This document shows, piece by piece, positions 15,873-24,178 of a stretch of DNA of 64,000 nucleotides. The notes under the pieces are model-generated. The model saw nothing but the letters and a program-made list of their open reading frames with translations. It did not search any database and had not been told where the DNA came from. Numbering within the stretch: the first letter of the stretch is position 1; each line of letters opens with the position of its first letter. The DNA is from Ignavibacteriales bacterium (GTDB lineage Bacteria > Bacteroidota > Ignavibacteria > Ignavibacteriales > Ignavibacteriaceae). The stretch covers positions 2,914,001-2,978,000 of the forward strand of contig CP065001.1 in assembly GCA_016700155.1 (NCBI GenBank). The letters run 5' to 3'. The position numbers and the translations under genes were made by a program.

Positions 15873-16604
15873 TCAGAAGTTGAGTTGTACATCATTCATC
15901 CTTCCGCGGATTAAGGATGCGCGTCTTAATACATAGCCTGAATTTGTGTTTGGTTTGTGTCTAAGAGGACTTGGGATAACTGCAGCAAGTCTTGAACATT
16001 CAATTACAGTAAGCTTATCCGGGTCTTTATCAAAATACTCAGATGCCGCTCTTTTAATTCCAAAGATTCCATCTCCCCATTCTACTGCGTTGATATAATT
16101 TTCCAGTATAACTTTTTTCGGAAGTTCTTTTTCCATCCTGAAAGTGATTATAAATTCTTTTGCTTTACGGAGAATGCTTTTATTGGTCGTAAGATATAAA
16201 TTTTTAGCAAGCTGCATTGTTATCGTACTCGCACCGCGGGCTGTTCTCTTTCTTCTTTGATTTACCTTCATCGAAGTTTCAAGTTCTTTCCAGTCGATTC
16301 CTTTGTGAATAAAAAACTTTCCGTCTTCAATTGAAATAATAGATTTTAGTAATGCTGGATTAACTGAACCAATGCTTGTCCATGACTGCGAAGGATAAAA
16401 CAACATATAATTTTCTATTGCCCGTTGTTCCATCAGTGAAGTTATTCTGAATGAATTGTATTCAAGCACAGGAATCTGAAATGAAGGAATACTTAAATAC
16501 CCGACAATCAAAAAATAAAAAATGATCGTTTTTAATCTGTGCTCTTTAAAGTAACGCAGAAAAATTTTGAAGTAATGCGTCAGTTCAAATTCAACCGGGT
16601 ACAT
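15873..16604 (-). CDS. mtgA: monofunctional peptidoglycan glycosyltransferase MtgA
   Basis: Family GT51 enzyme that polymerises lipid II into glycan strands at the inner membrane. The 243-residue protein has an N-terminal membrane helix (about 25-45), then the catalytic signature ISIEDGKFFIHKGIDW (catalytic Glu in the first ED), RGASTITMQLAKNLYL, RKAKEFIITFRMEKELPK and ILENYINAVEWGDGIFGI. There is no transpeptidase domain, so it is the monofunctional type. Usual length. It sits 30 bases after the PorW-like gene and 3 bases before the AlbA_2 gene. Confidence 0.92.
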   Translation of the reverse strand: MYPVEFELTHYFKIFLRYFKEHRLKTIIFYFLIVGYLSIPSFQIPVLEYNSFRITSLMEQRAIENYMLFYPSQSWTSIGSVNPALLKSIISIEDGKFFIHKGIDWKELETSMKVNQRRKRTARGASTITMQLAKNLYLTTNKSILRKAKEFIITFRMEKELPKKVILENYINAVEWGDGIFGIKRAASEYFDKDPDKLTVIECSRLAAVIPSPLRHKPNTNSGYVLRRASLIRGRMNDVQLNF

Positions 16605-16634
16605 AAATTATTTTACTGATTGATGAGGTAATTT

Positions 16635-19028
16635 TCAGGAAACTGGAAGATGCTTATCACTATTTTTCAAAAAATATTTTCCGGCAACAGAATGAACAAA
16701 ATATTTTGGCGGAACAAATTCTGAGTTACGATAAAATGAAATTTTCTCTCCACCGTCTTCACCGCCCTCTTCTTCTTTTTTGCCTTCATCAGATTCAGGA
16801 TCAATTACCTCTTCACCGGTCGGTTCAATCAGGTTTGGATTAAGATTATTTAACGAATCCTGAATTTCTTCTTCAGTTTTTACCGGAGTTATTTGCTTCA
16901 GTGAGTCGGCTTTAATTGAATCCGCAATTTGCTGCTGAATTAGTCTTAAAGAATCTTCAACTGCTCTTTTTATTCTTTCTTTTTCCTGCTTATAAAAATT
17001 CAGTTTGGGTCGTATTGCTCCTGCATAAACAGACGAAGGATATTTAACTAAAATCGTATCATATATAACTGCTGCAGAGTCCGGTTTCAACAGGTTATTC
17101 TCCAGTATCCATCCGGTTGCGTAAAGTGCTTTGGGTGCGTATTCCGAACCAGGATATGTTTTATAAATGTGCTGGAACTGTTTCAGTGATTCATTGTAAC
17201 TGCTGTCATTCATTTTTGATTCCGCCGCAGCATAAAGATCTTTAGCCGGATCAAAATCAAGAACAATTAATGGTTTGTTCAACTGGTTTGCGGCAGCATT
17301 TACAATACTTTCACTTTTATAGTTTTCATAAATCTCGTTAAACAGACTATCTGCTTTTTCTTTTTCTTCTTTAGTCAGATAATAAGTTCCAAGGGCGTAA
17401 AGTGTTCCTGCCTGGTACTGAGTTCCGGGCAGATTAGTCAGTATATTATCATAGTAATAGTAAGCGGAATCGGCTCTTCTTAGTTCACCCAAAAACAGAT
17501 TACCAAGTTCAAGCTGATCTTTTGCAAGCAGGGTTTTAATTGAATCCTCGGGAATATCCGGTCTTACCGGTTTATTCAATTTTGGTTTTTCAATTGTTGA
17601 TGTAGTTTCCCCGGTAGTTGTAGAAATTTTTTCATCACCGCCGCGTTCGCGGGTCCTGTTACCAACTGTAGTGTTATTCTTTAGTGAATCCAGAGCCATA
17701 AGCTTTTTGAGTGAATCCGCTGCGAGTGAATCTATCTTTGTGCTGTCAACCAAAGAAGTATCAGCACCAAAAAAATCTTTAGGCATTTCAAACAAGTGTG
17801 ATACATCTACATTCATTAATGAGTCTGCAATGTAGGCTAATGAATCCTGCACGTATGTCAGCGAATCCTGTGTATATACTTCCGGGTTTTTGAGGTAAAA
17901 TAATTTTTTAGCGTTAAGATCAATTGCAGTTCTGAGTCCTGCATATTTTCTAAATAGTTTTGATTTTTCCTGTGCTAATGGTTTGTACTCATCCGAAATT
18001 GCAGAACCCGCGGCTTTTGTGTAATAAACAAGGGCACTGTCATAATTACTCAGCGTACTCTCATAAATGTTTCCAATTACATACCGTGCAATTCCTGAAC
18101 TGGTTGAATTTGTGTAAGTTGAATCAACAATGTTCAACTGGTCTATTGCTTCATCAACACGATCAAGTTCATAAAGTGTGATACCTCTTTCAAGATCAAT
18201 TATATCAAAGGCAATCGAGTATTTATCTTCATCTCTCATATATTCAAAAATCTCGAGTGACTTTTCAAGTTCTCCGCCTTCACGAAGAGCCATTCCTAAC
18301 TGGATGTATGCGTCCTGTTCAATATCATATGAAGGAGAGTAATCAAAAACTTTTTCAAAAGATAAAATTGCATTAGGAGTATCATTTTCAATGAGATAAA
18401 GTTTACCCGCCTGGTAAACTATCTCTGCATTTATTTCATCGTCATCGGAGGTTTCAAGAAATTCATTTAAAAGAGTTAAAGCAGCAGGATTATTTTCATT
18501 GGCGATGAAGTAAACAATTTCCTCAATGTACGTCTCTTTAAGTATTTCATATTCTCCTTCATCTATAGCTTTTTTTCTAACAGATCTTAATGTCTCTAAT
18601 CCTTTGTTTTCCTCCCTGAGTTTCATCTGAGATTTACCGATCCATAACTCTGTTTCAAGCAAGAGATCACTTTCGGTCTGAGTAGCAAGCAATTCCTGGA
18701 ACTTGCGTATTCCCTTTAAATAATTTTTCTGATAATAAAAACTTTTCCCGATGATAAGAAGCGCATCATCAACATAATCGGATTCTGAACCGAACTGTAG
18801 AATCCTGGAACATTTCTCTACGACTTTATTAAGATTCGTATTTGCAGCGCCGGGAATTACAAGTTCAGTTGTAGCGAAAAGATCCCGCTTCTGCTCCTTG
18901 ATTAGAGTTTCGGCTTCTTCAAAAAGCACCTTGGTGTTATAATAAACGTTGAAGTAAGTTGTGAAATTCGTCCAGAGGCTGCACCCGCTGAAGAAAAGAA
19001 GGAAAAGAATTAATGAATACTTTTTCAA
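16635..19028 (-). CDS. large TPR lipoprotein, PorW/SprE-like T9SS component
   Basis: Lipoprotein of about 797 residues with many TPR-like helical repeats. The lipobox is FFSGC (Cys16), directly followed by SLWTNFTTYFNVYYNTKVLF, which resembles the N-terminus of PorW/SprE, the periplasmic lipoprotein needed for type IX secretion. The middle holds a Ser/Asp-rich stretch with short repeats (QDSLTY, QDSLAY, ADSLMN), and the C-terminus a charged EEEGGEDGGE segment. No ATG exists near the N-terminus. I choose TTG at 19028, which gives a normal lipoprotein signal; another TTG at 19088 would add 20 residues. The nine T9SS cargo proteins in the window make a secretion role sensible, but the family call is by architecture and N-terminal similarity. 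Confidence 0.72.
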   Translation of the reverse strand: MKKYSLILFLLFFSGCSLWTNFTTYFNVYYNTKVLFEEAETLIKEQKRDLFATTELVIPGAANTNLNKVVEKCSRILQFGSESDYVDDALLIIGKSFYYQKNYLKGIRKFQELLATQTESDLLLETELWIGKSQMKLREENKGLETLRSVRKKAIDEGEYEILKETYIEEIVYFIANENNPAALTLLNEFLETSDDDEINAEIVYQAGKLYLIENDTPNAILSFEKVFDYSPSYDIEQDAYIQLGMALREGGELEKSLEIFEYMRDEDKYSIAFDIIDLERGITLYELDRVDEAIDQLNIVDSTYTNSTSSGIARYVIGNIYESTLSNYDSALVYYTKAAGSAISDEYKPLAQEKSKLFRKYAGLRTAIDLNAKKLFYLKNPEVYTQDSLTYVQDSLAYIADSLMNVDVSHLFEMPKDFFGADTSLVDSTKIDSLAADSLKKLMALDSLKNNTTVGNRTRERGGDEKISTTTGETTSTIEKPKLNKPVRPDIPEDSIKTLLAKDQLELGNLFLGELRRADSAYYYYDNILTNLPGTQYQAGTLYALGTYYLTKEEKEKADSLFNEIYENYKSESIVNAAANQLNKPLIVLDFDPAKDLYAAAESKMNDSSYNESLKQFQHIYKTYPGSEYAPKALYATGWILENNLLKPDSAAVIYDTILVKYPSSVYAGAIRPKLNFYKQEKERIKRAVEDSLRLIQQQIADSIKADSLKQITPVKTEEEIQDSLNNLNPNLIEPTGEEVIDPESDEGKKEEEGGEDGGEKISFYRNSEFVPPKYFVHSVAGKYFLKNSDKHLPVS

Positions 19029-19094
19029 TTTTATTCGCTTTTTATTTACTGGCAAAACTATCAAAGATGCAATGAAAGCAAAAGTCAAAATAAA

Positions 19095-19433
19095 TTACAG
19101 AGCCGCTTTACCCGATTCTTCGGTACGGATACGGATAACGTCACTTATATCGGAGATAAATATTTTACCATCACCAACCTGACCGGTTTTGGCAGAACGC
19201 AGAATTGCATCGACTACTTTTTCAACTTTGTTAGCTTCAACCACAACTTCAATTTTTATTTTGGGAATGAATTCAATCCGGTATTCACTTCCCCTGTAAG
19301 TTTCGGTATGACCTTTCTGTCTTCCGTATCCGCGCACTTCGGTAATTGTAAGCCCTTTGATGCCTTCTTCAATAAGTGCTTCTTTTACTTCATCAAGTTT
19401 AAAGGGTCGTATTATTGCTTCAATTTTTTTCAT
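19095..19433 (-). CDS. glnB: nitrogen regulatory protein P-II
   Basis: Trimeric sensor of 2-oxoglutarate, ATP and ADP that controls nitrogen assimilation. The 112 residues match the family throughout: MKKIEAIIRPFKLDEVKEAL, the T-loop KGHTETYRGSEYRIEF with Tyr51 (the uridylylation site) conserved, and TGQVGDGKIFISDI near the ATP site. GAGGG precedes the ATG. It lies between secA and the PorW-like gene. No ammonium transporter (amtB) is adjacent, so it is not the usual glnK arrangement. GlnE, its possible regulatory partner, is encoded less than 5 kb away on the other strand. Confidence 0.95.
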   Translation of the reverse strand: MKKIEAIIRPFKLDEVKEALIEEGIKGLTITEVRGYGRQKGHTETYRGSEYRIEFIPKIKIEVVVEANKVEKVVDAILRSAKTGQVGDGKIFISDISDVIRIRTEESGKAAL

Positions 19434-19445
19434 CTGTTTACCCTC

Positions 19446-22400
19446 TTACTTTCCATGACAGTTTTTATATTTTTTACCTGAGCCGCAGGGACAGGGATCG
19501 TTACGTCCGACTTTTTCTTCTACCTTTACAGGCTGTGCTTTACCCGCCACTTCGGGACTACCTTCGGCACGATTTGTTGATAGACCTATATTTGTCGCGC
19601 TTTGTTTGCTCTCCATAATTCTGCCGGATGAAGGTTTGCGTCTCGTTTGCATTTGTTCGGGAGCCTGCGGGAAGAATTTAAATGTAAATGATACAACTTC
19701 ATTTCGAATCTGATCAAGAAGCTGAACAAAAAGTTTGAATGCTTCGGCTTTGTATTCAACAAGCGGATCTTTTTGTCCGTAAGCCCGCAGACCAATACCT
19801 TCTTTAAGGTCATCCATTTCACGGAGATGTTCTTTCCATTTATGGTCGATAACGCTTAGCGTTGCATAACGTTCAAGCCTTGCCATCAATTCCGAACCAA
19901 GCATCTCTTCTTTTTTCTGGTAGAAGGTTTTTGCTGATTCCAAAATCCTGTTTCTTACTCCGTCTTTACCAAGTGATTCAAATTCTTCAGCTTTAAGATC
20001 AACCTCAATCAGCAGGCTGTGGAGTAGTTCTTCTTTAATAATTTCTACTAGTACATCGTCAAAATTCTTTTCAACAATTTCTGTAACATACTCTTCAAGC
20101 AGACCAAATATTTCACTCTTTAACCTGTCGCCCTGAAGTGCTTTCTGTCTTCTTGAATAAATAACTTCTCTCTGCTGGTTCATGGTATCATCGTATTCGA
20201 GAAGTCTTTTTCTTATTGCGAAGTTATTCTCTTCAACTTTCTTTTGCGCACGTTCAACTGATTTCGTTATTAGAGGATGCTGAATAACTTCACCTTCTTT
20301 TAATCCCATTCTTTCCATAACAGAAGCGATACGGTCAGTACCAAATAATCTCATCAGATCATCTTCAAGCGATAAGAAAAATTTCGAAGTACCCGGATCT
20401 CCCTGTCTGCCTGAACGACCTCTTAACTGCCGGTCAATACGGCGTGATTCATGTCTTTCAGTACCAAGAATAAATAATCCGCCTTTATCCCTTACACCTG
20501 AACCGAGTTTTATATCGGTACCACGACCAGCCATATTTGTTGCGATAGTTACAGCACTAATTTCACCTGCGTGCGCTACAATATCAGCTTCACGCTGATG
20601 CTGCTTTGCGTTAAGAACATTGTGTGCAAGATTTTTTCGCTTCAACATTCTGCTGATTGTTTCTGAAACTTCAACTGAAGTCGTACCAACAAGTACCGGT
20701 CTGCCTTCTTTTCTCAGCTCTTCGATCTGTTCAATTACTGCATTATACTTTTCACGTTTGGTTTTATAAACTGCATCATCGTCGTCATTCCTTGTTATGG
20801 GTTTGTTTGTTGGAATAACAACAACTTCCAATTTATAAATCTGGAAGAACTCACCTTCTTCAGTTTCCGCGGTACCTGTCATTCCCGCAAGTTTGTGATA
20901 CATCCTGAAATAATTCTGAAGTGTGATTGTTGCAAGAGTCTGAGAATCCCGTTCAACTTTTACATTTTCCTTAGCTTCAATTGCCTGGTGAAGTCCGTCT
21001 GAATATCTTCTTCCCGGCAGTACGCGACCTGTGAACTCATCAACGATTGCAATCTTACCTTCTTCGGTAATTACATACTCAACATCTTTTTCAAAAAGTG
21101 TATATGCTTTTAATAACTGGTGGATTGTGTGTATCCTGTCACTGCTTTCAGAGTACCTGTGATAAAGTACATCTTTCTTCTTCACTTTTTCTTCCTGGGT
21201 AAGCATCGGATCATTTTCAAACTTGCTAACTTCAGTTCCAAGATCAGGAAGTACGAAGAAATCTTTTTCCATTCCGCTACCTTTGGCAAGTTCTTCTCTT
21301 CCTTTTTCTGTTAAATCAATTGTGTTATTCTTCTCATCAATAACGAAATAAAGTTCGTCATCAATGATGTGCATGTTCTTTCCTTTTTCTCTCAGGTATT
21401 CAAGTTCAGTTGCCTGAAGCAGTTTTTTATAAGAAGGTTCACTTAATACTTTAGCGAGTTTGTTGCTCTTGGGCAAGCCGCGGTAGGCACGTAGCAACAG
21501 CACTCCCGCTTCATTCGTCTCACCGTCATTGTTAAGCATCGCCTCTGCTTCCTGTACAAATTTTGCCACAAGGTTTGTCTGCGCCCTGTGCAATCGCTCA
21601 ACACGCGGTTTCATTTCGTCAAATCGCTGGTCATCCGTTTCAACCGGACCTGAAATGATAAGAGGGGTTCTGGCTTCATCAATAAGTACTGAGTCAACTT
21701 CATCCACAATCGCGTAATTGTGTTTTCTTTGAACACGACCTTCAAGATCAATTGCCATATTATCACGAAGGTAATCAAAGCCGAACTCGTTATTGGTTCC
21801 ATAAGTAATGTCACAGTTGTAATGAACCTTTCGCTGGTCAGGACTCATAGTGTTGAGGATCACGCCGACTGTAAGATTATGGAACTTAAATATCTCTCCC
21901 ATCCACTCGCTGTCACGGAGAGCGAGGTAATCATTGACAGTAACAAGATGAACGCCTCTTCCCGTCAAAGAGTTGAGATAAATCGGTAATGTAGCGACAA
22001 GCGTTTTACCTTCACCTGTAGCCATCTCTGCAATTTTTCCCTGGTGAAGAACAACACCGCCGATAAGCTGTACATCATAAGGAATCATTTCCCATGTAAT
22101 TTTATTGCCGGCAACTGACCAGCTTTTACCGACTAATCTCTGACATGTTGACTTAACAACCGCAAATGCTTCCGGCAATAATTCGTCAAGAACTTCTTCA
22201 TACTTTTCATTGAGTGCGTCTTCAAGAGCATCTACTTCATCATAAACCGCTTGCCTGTCAAACTCTTCATCGGACTGTAGTTTTGTTCGAAGTTCTTCAA
22301 TCTGTTTTCTCAGTTCAGCAGTTTCATCAGTAATTTTTTGTTTGAACTCAACTGTTTTTCGTCGCAGTTCATCGTCACTAAGATCTTTTAACTTTTCATA

Positions 22401-22490
22401 CTCTGCATTTATTTCATCAACTATTGGCCAGAGGAGTTTTAAATCTTTGCTATGTTTATCACCGAAAATTTTCTTTATAATTCCTAACAT
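19446..22490 (-). CDS. secA: preprotein translocase ATPase SecA
   Basis: Motor ATPase of the Sec translocon, pushing unfolded preproteins through SecYEG. The 1014-residue protein has Walker A MATGEGKTLVATLP, the DEAD-type box VDEVDSVLIDEARTPLIISG, TNMAGRGTDIKLG and GRSGRQGDPG of the second helicase domain, and the C-terminal zinc motif CPCGSGKKYKNCHG that binds SecB or phospholipid. It is longer than E. coli SecA (901), mainly from an insert of about 60-100 residues around 290-400 (after HRAQTNLVAKF), as known for Bacteroidota SecA. It is the first gene of a minus-strand run with glnB, the PorW-like gene, mtgA and the AlbA_2 gene. Confidence 0.97.
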   Translation of the reverse strand: MLGIIKKIFGDKHSKDLKLLWPIVDEINAEYEKLKDLSDDELRRKTVEFKQKITDETAELRKQIEELRTKLQSDEEFDRQAVYDEVDALEDALNEKYEEVLDELLPEAFAVVKSTCQRLVGKSWSVAGNKITWEMIPYDVQLIGGVVLHQGKIAEMATGEGKTLVATLPIYLNSLTGRGVHLVTVNDYLALRDSEWMGEIFKFHNLTVGVILNTMSPDQRKVHYNCDITYGTNNEFGFDYLRDNMAIDLEGRVQRKHNYAIVDEVDSVLIDEARTPLIISGPVETDDQRFDEMKPRVERLHRAQTNLVAKFVQEAEAMLNNDGETNEAGVLLLRAYRGLPKSNKLAKVLSEPSYKKLLQATELEYLREKGKNMHIIDDELYFVIDEKNNTIDLTEKGREELAKGSGMEKDFFVLPDLGTEVSKFENDPMLTQEEKVKKKDVLYHRYSESSDRIHTIHQLLKAYTLFEKDVEYVITEEGKIAIVDEFTGRVLPGRRYSDGLHQAIEAKENVKVERDSQTLATITLQNYFRMYHKLAGMTGTAETEEGEFFQIYKLEVVVIPTNKPITRNDDDDAVYKTKREKYNAVIEQIEELRKEGRPVLVGTTSVEVSETISRMLKRKNLAHNVLNAKQHQREADIVAHAGEISAVTIATNMAGRGTDIKLGSGVRDKGGLFILGTERHESRRIDRQLRGRSGRQGDPGTSKFFLSLEDDLMRLFGTDRIASVMERMGLKEGEVIQHPLITKSVERAQKKVEENNFAIRKRLLEYDDTMNQQREVIYSRRQKALQGDRLKSEIFGLLEEYVTEIVEKNFDDVLVEIIKEELLHSLLIEVDLKAEEFESLGKDGVRNRILESAKTFYQKKEEMLGSELMARLERYATLSVIDHKWKEHLREMDDLKEGIGLRAYGQKDPLVEYKAEAFKLFVQLLDQIRNEVVSFTFKFFPQAPEQMQTRRKPSSGRIMESKQSATNIGLSTNRAEGSPEVAGKAQPVKVEEKVGRNDPCPCGSGKKYKNCHGK

Positions 22491-22837
22491 TTAAGAGGGT
22501 TCTCCGTTTGTAAATGGGTAGTAAAATTAACCATAGCGCCCATGAAATGCAATTTAAATAAGGGTGGGTGGAGATGACGGATGGAGACTTGTAGTGTGAA
22601 TGAGTGAGTGGTTGAATTGGTGAATGCTTAAATATTTGAATAAGACAGCACTCACCTTTTGGACAGTGCACGCTTTCTAACAATAAACTAGTCAGAATGA
22701 AAATGTGATTTGTGAGATTGTACGACTTTCACCAAGTGATTCATGGCAGCTAAGGAAAGAATAGTTTCGTCATGAAAAGCTTCACGGAAAATAAAAACCG
22801 ATATGAAGAAGCTAAAGTGGATTATTTTTTTTCATTA
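22491..22837. other. intergenic region between secA and orphan gene
   Basis: 347 bases with no credible gene. It holds a G/T/A-rich low-complexity stretch built from TGAATGAGTG-like units (about 22594-22636), the first copy of a 66-base diverged direct repeat (22693-22758), and a weak AGCTTC/GAAGCT hairpin after the orphan gene. The secA promoter should lie at the left end, but I cannot point to it. Confidence 0.6.
22693..22758. repeat. diverged direct repeat, left copy
   Basis: CAGAATGAAAATGTGATTTG, then TGAGATTG, then TTTCACCAAGTGATTCATGG and CAGCTAAGGAAA. It aligns along its length with 24007-24072 (CAGAATGAATATGTGATTCG, TGAGATTG, GTCACGAAATGGTTCATGA, CAGCCGAGGAAA). The two copies bracket the orphan gene at 22838-23710. 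Confidence 0.7.
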
Positions 22838-23710
22838 TTAATACTCCTTCTGAGGAATTGTATGTAGCAGTTTTTTATTTTTTGTTAATGTTCTTTCCCA
22901 AAATGCATTTGACTCCACTGCTTTATGCAGCATAGTATTTTTAAATTTGTTCAAATCATTAATTTTTCTACTATCCATTTTGTATGTATACTGAACAGCC
23001 CAATAAGAATTTGGATTATTAAGAATTATTGAATCTAATTTTGTATTCATATCGTTTGAATACCATAAATATGAAAGAAAAAACAAATACTCAGAATTTT
23101 TTGATATTATTTTTGTACTTATTAGTCTATTAAATTCACGTTCAAACAATTCACTGTTTGTGTGCGATCGGGTTTTTAAGAAATCCTCTAGTTCATTTAT
23201 TTGAGCATTAAAAACGTCATTAGGTTCTTTGACTGTTATGTACAATTCGTTCGATAAAATTGATTCATTTCTTAACGTGTCGCTTTCATTTATTATAAGA
23301 CAGTCTCTAAACTTTAGCTGTACCCTGTATTTACCCGGTTTAAAGGAGTCAAAAAAAGGCCAATCCTTACCTAAATTGCCATAGCTCGAAGTAATATTAC
23401 TAAAATGTATGATTTCTTCTTTAGGATTTAATCTAACCTCACGATCATTCTTTAAACCTGGATAACCTTCATGATGGTTTTTTAATTTTATTCCTGAATC
23501 GTTTTCTATTAAAAATTTTTGTTGGTTAGAAAATGTATATGTGAACACATAATCGGCATTTGATGAATTTGTTATTGATATCAAAACGATTATTGGTTCA
23601 CCGGAAAAATATTCATTTTTCTCAGTACTTATCTGGATATTCAATTCTTGAGAATAATTATTTTTAAATAATAAGAGTAAAAATAATATCAGGATGTATT
23701 TGTTTAACAT
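22838..23710 (-). CDS. exported protein of unknown function, AT-rich
   Basis: Protein of 290 residues with a signal peptide (MLNKYILILFLLLLFKNNYSQ). The N-terminal beta-rich part (about 22-165) looks like an immunoglobulin-like or BsuPI/DUF4124-style domain (EYFSGEPIIVLISITNSSN, FKPGKYRVQLKFRD). The C-terminal part is helical (about 170-290). I do not recognise a named family. The start has a strong AAAGGAG five bases before the ATG. It is richer in A/T and in Asn/Lys/Ile codons than its neighbours and lies between two 66-base direct repeats, so it may have been acquired. There is no sorting domain, so it should stay periplasmic. Confidence 0.72.
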   Translation of the reverse strand: MLNKYILILFLLLLFKNNYSQELNIQISTEKNEYFSGEPIIVLISITNSSNADYVFTYTFSNQQKFLIENDSGIKLKNHHEGYPGLKNDREVRLNPKEEIIHFSNITSSYGNLGKDWPFFDSFKPGKYRVQLKFRDCLIINESDTLRNESILSNELYITVKEPNDVFNAQINELEDFLKTRSHTNSELFEREFNRLISTKIISKNSEYLFFLSYLWYSNDMNTKLDSIILNNPNSYWAVQYTYKMDSRKINDLNKFKNTMLHKAVESNAFWERTLTKNKKLLHTIPQKEY

Positions 23711-23855
23711 GGCAACTCCTTTCTAGATTGTGTAATCAAATGAACAAAAACTGTATTTATTATTTCTTCCAGCATCCTGTCGACTATAATTAAAATATGC
23801 GTAGTTATTATGATTGTAATAGGAAAGAAATTAACTAATGATACCCGTTCTCCTA

Positions 23856-23878
23856 TTTTAATTTGTTGCAAATTAAAA
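23856..23878. repeat. perfect AT-rich inverted repeat
   Basis: TTTTAATTTG-TTG-CAAATTAAAA, 10-bp arms around a 3-base loop. It lies between the divergent orphan gene and glnE. It could be a weak bidirectional hairpin or an operator; no T-run supports a strong terminator. Confidence 0.55.
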
Positions 23879-24006
23879 TTTGTTCACAATACATCACAAC
23901 ACAATTATCAATTATTAAGTTATTACAATTAAATTGTTATCCAGATTCATCAAACGTGTACCAATTCACTGTATTGTCAGTATCCACTTCCTGACAGAAA
24001 CCTCAC

Positions 24007-24072
24007 CAGAATGAATATGTGATTCGTGAGATTGCTTAACTGTCACGAAATGGTTCATGACAGCCGAGGAAA
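24007..24072. repeat. diverged direct repeat, right copy
   Basis: Second copy of the repeat at 22693-22758. In this copy CTGTCA and TGACAG form a clear inverted pair (about 24039-24062) around CGAAATGGTTCA, so the element itself is partly palindromic. Confidence 0.7.
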
Positions 24073-24178
24073 CCTTTATATACTACTCTAACTTCCCAAT
24101 CACACATGTATCGCTCCTACAATAATTTTTTAAAAGAAATTTTAATATTAGTTTTGCATCAACAAACTGAACCAGATA

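Larger units (their letters stand above)
23711..24178. other. intergenic region upstream of glnE
   Basis: 468 bases without a credible gene. It holds a very AT-rich tract (about 23835-23940), the perfect inverted repeat at 23856-23878, the second copy of the 66-base direct repeat (24007-24072), and the glnE leader. A 67-codon open frame at 24106 overlaps the glnE start in another frame and has no homology I recognise. Confidence 0.6.

Noticed and set aside
22459..22683. 74-codon open frame upstream of secA
   Set aside because: Low-complexity DNA made of TGAATGAGTG-like units; the translation is a repeat artefact and overlaps the secA start.
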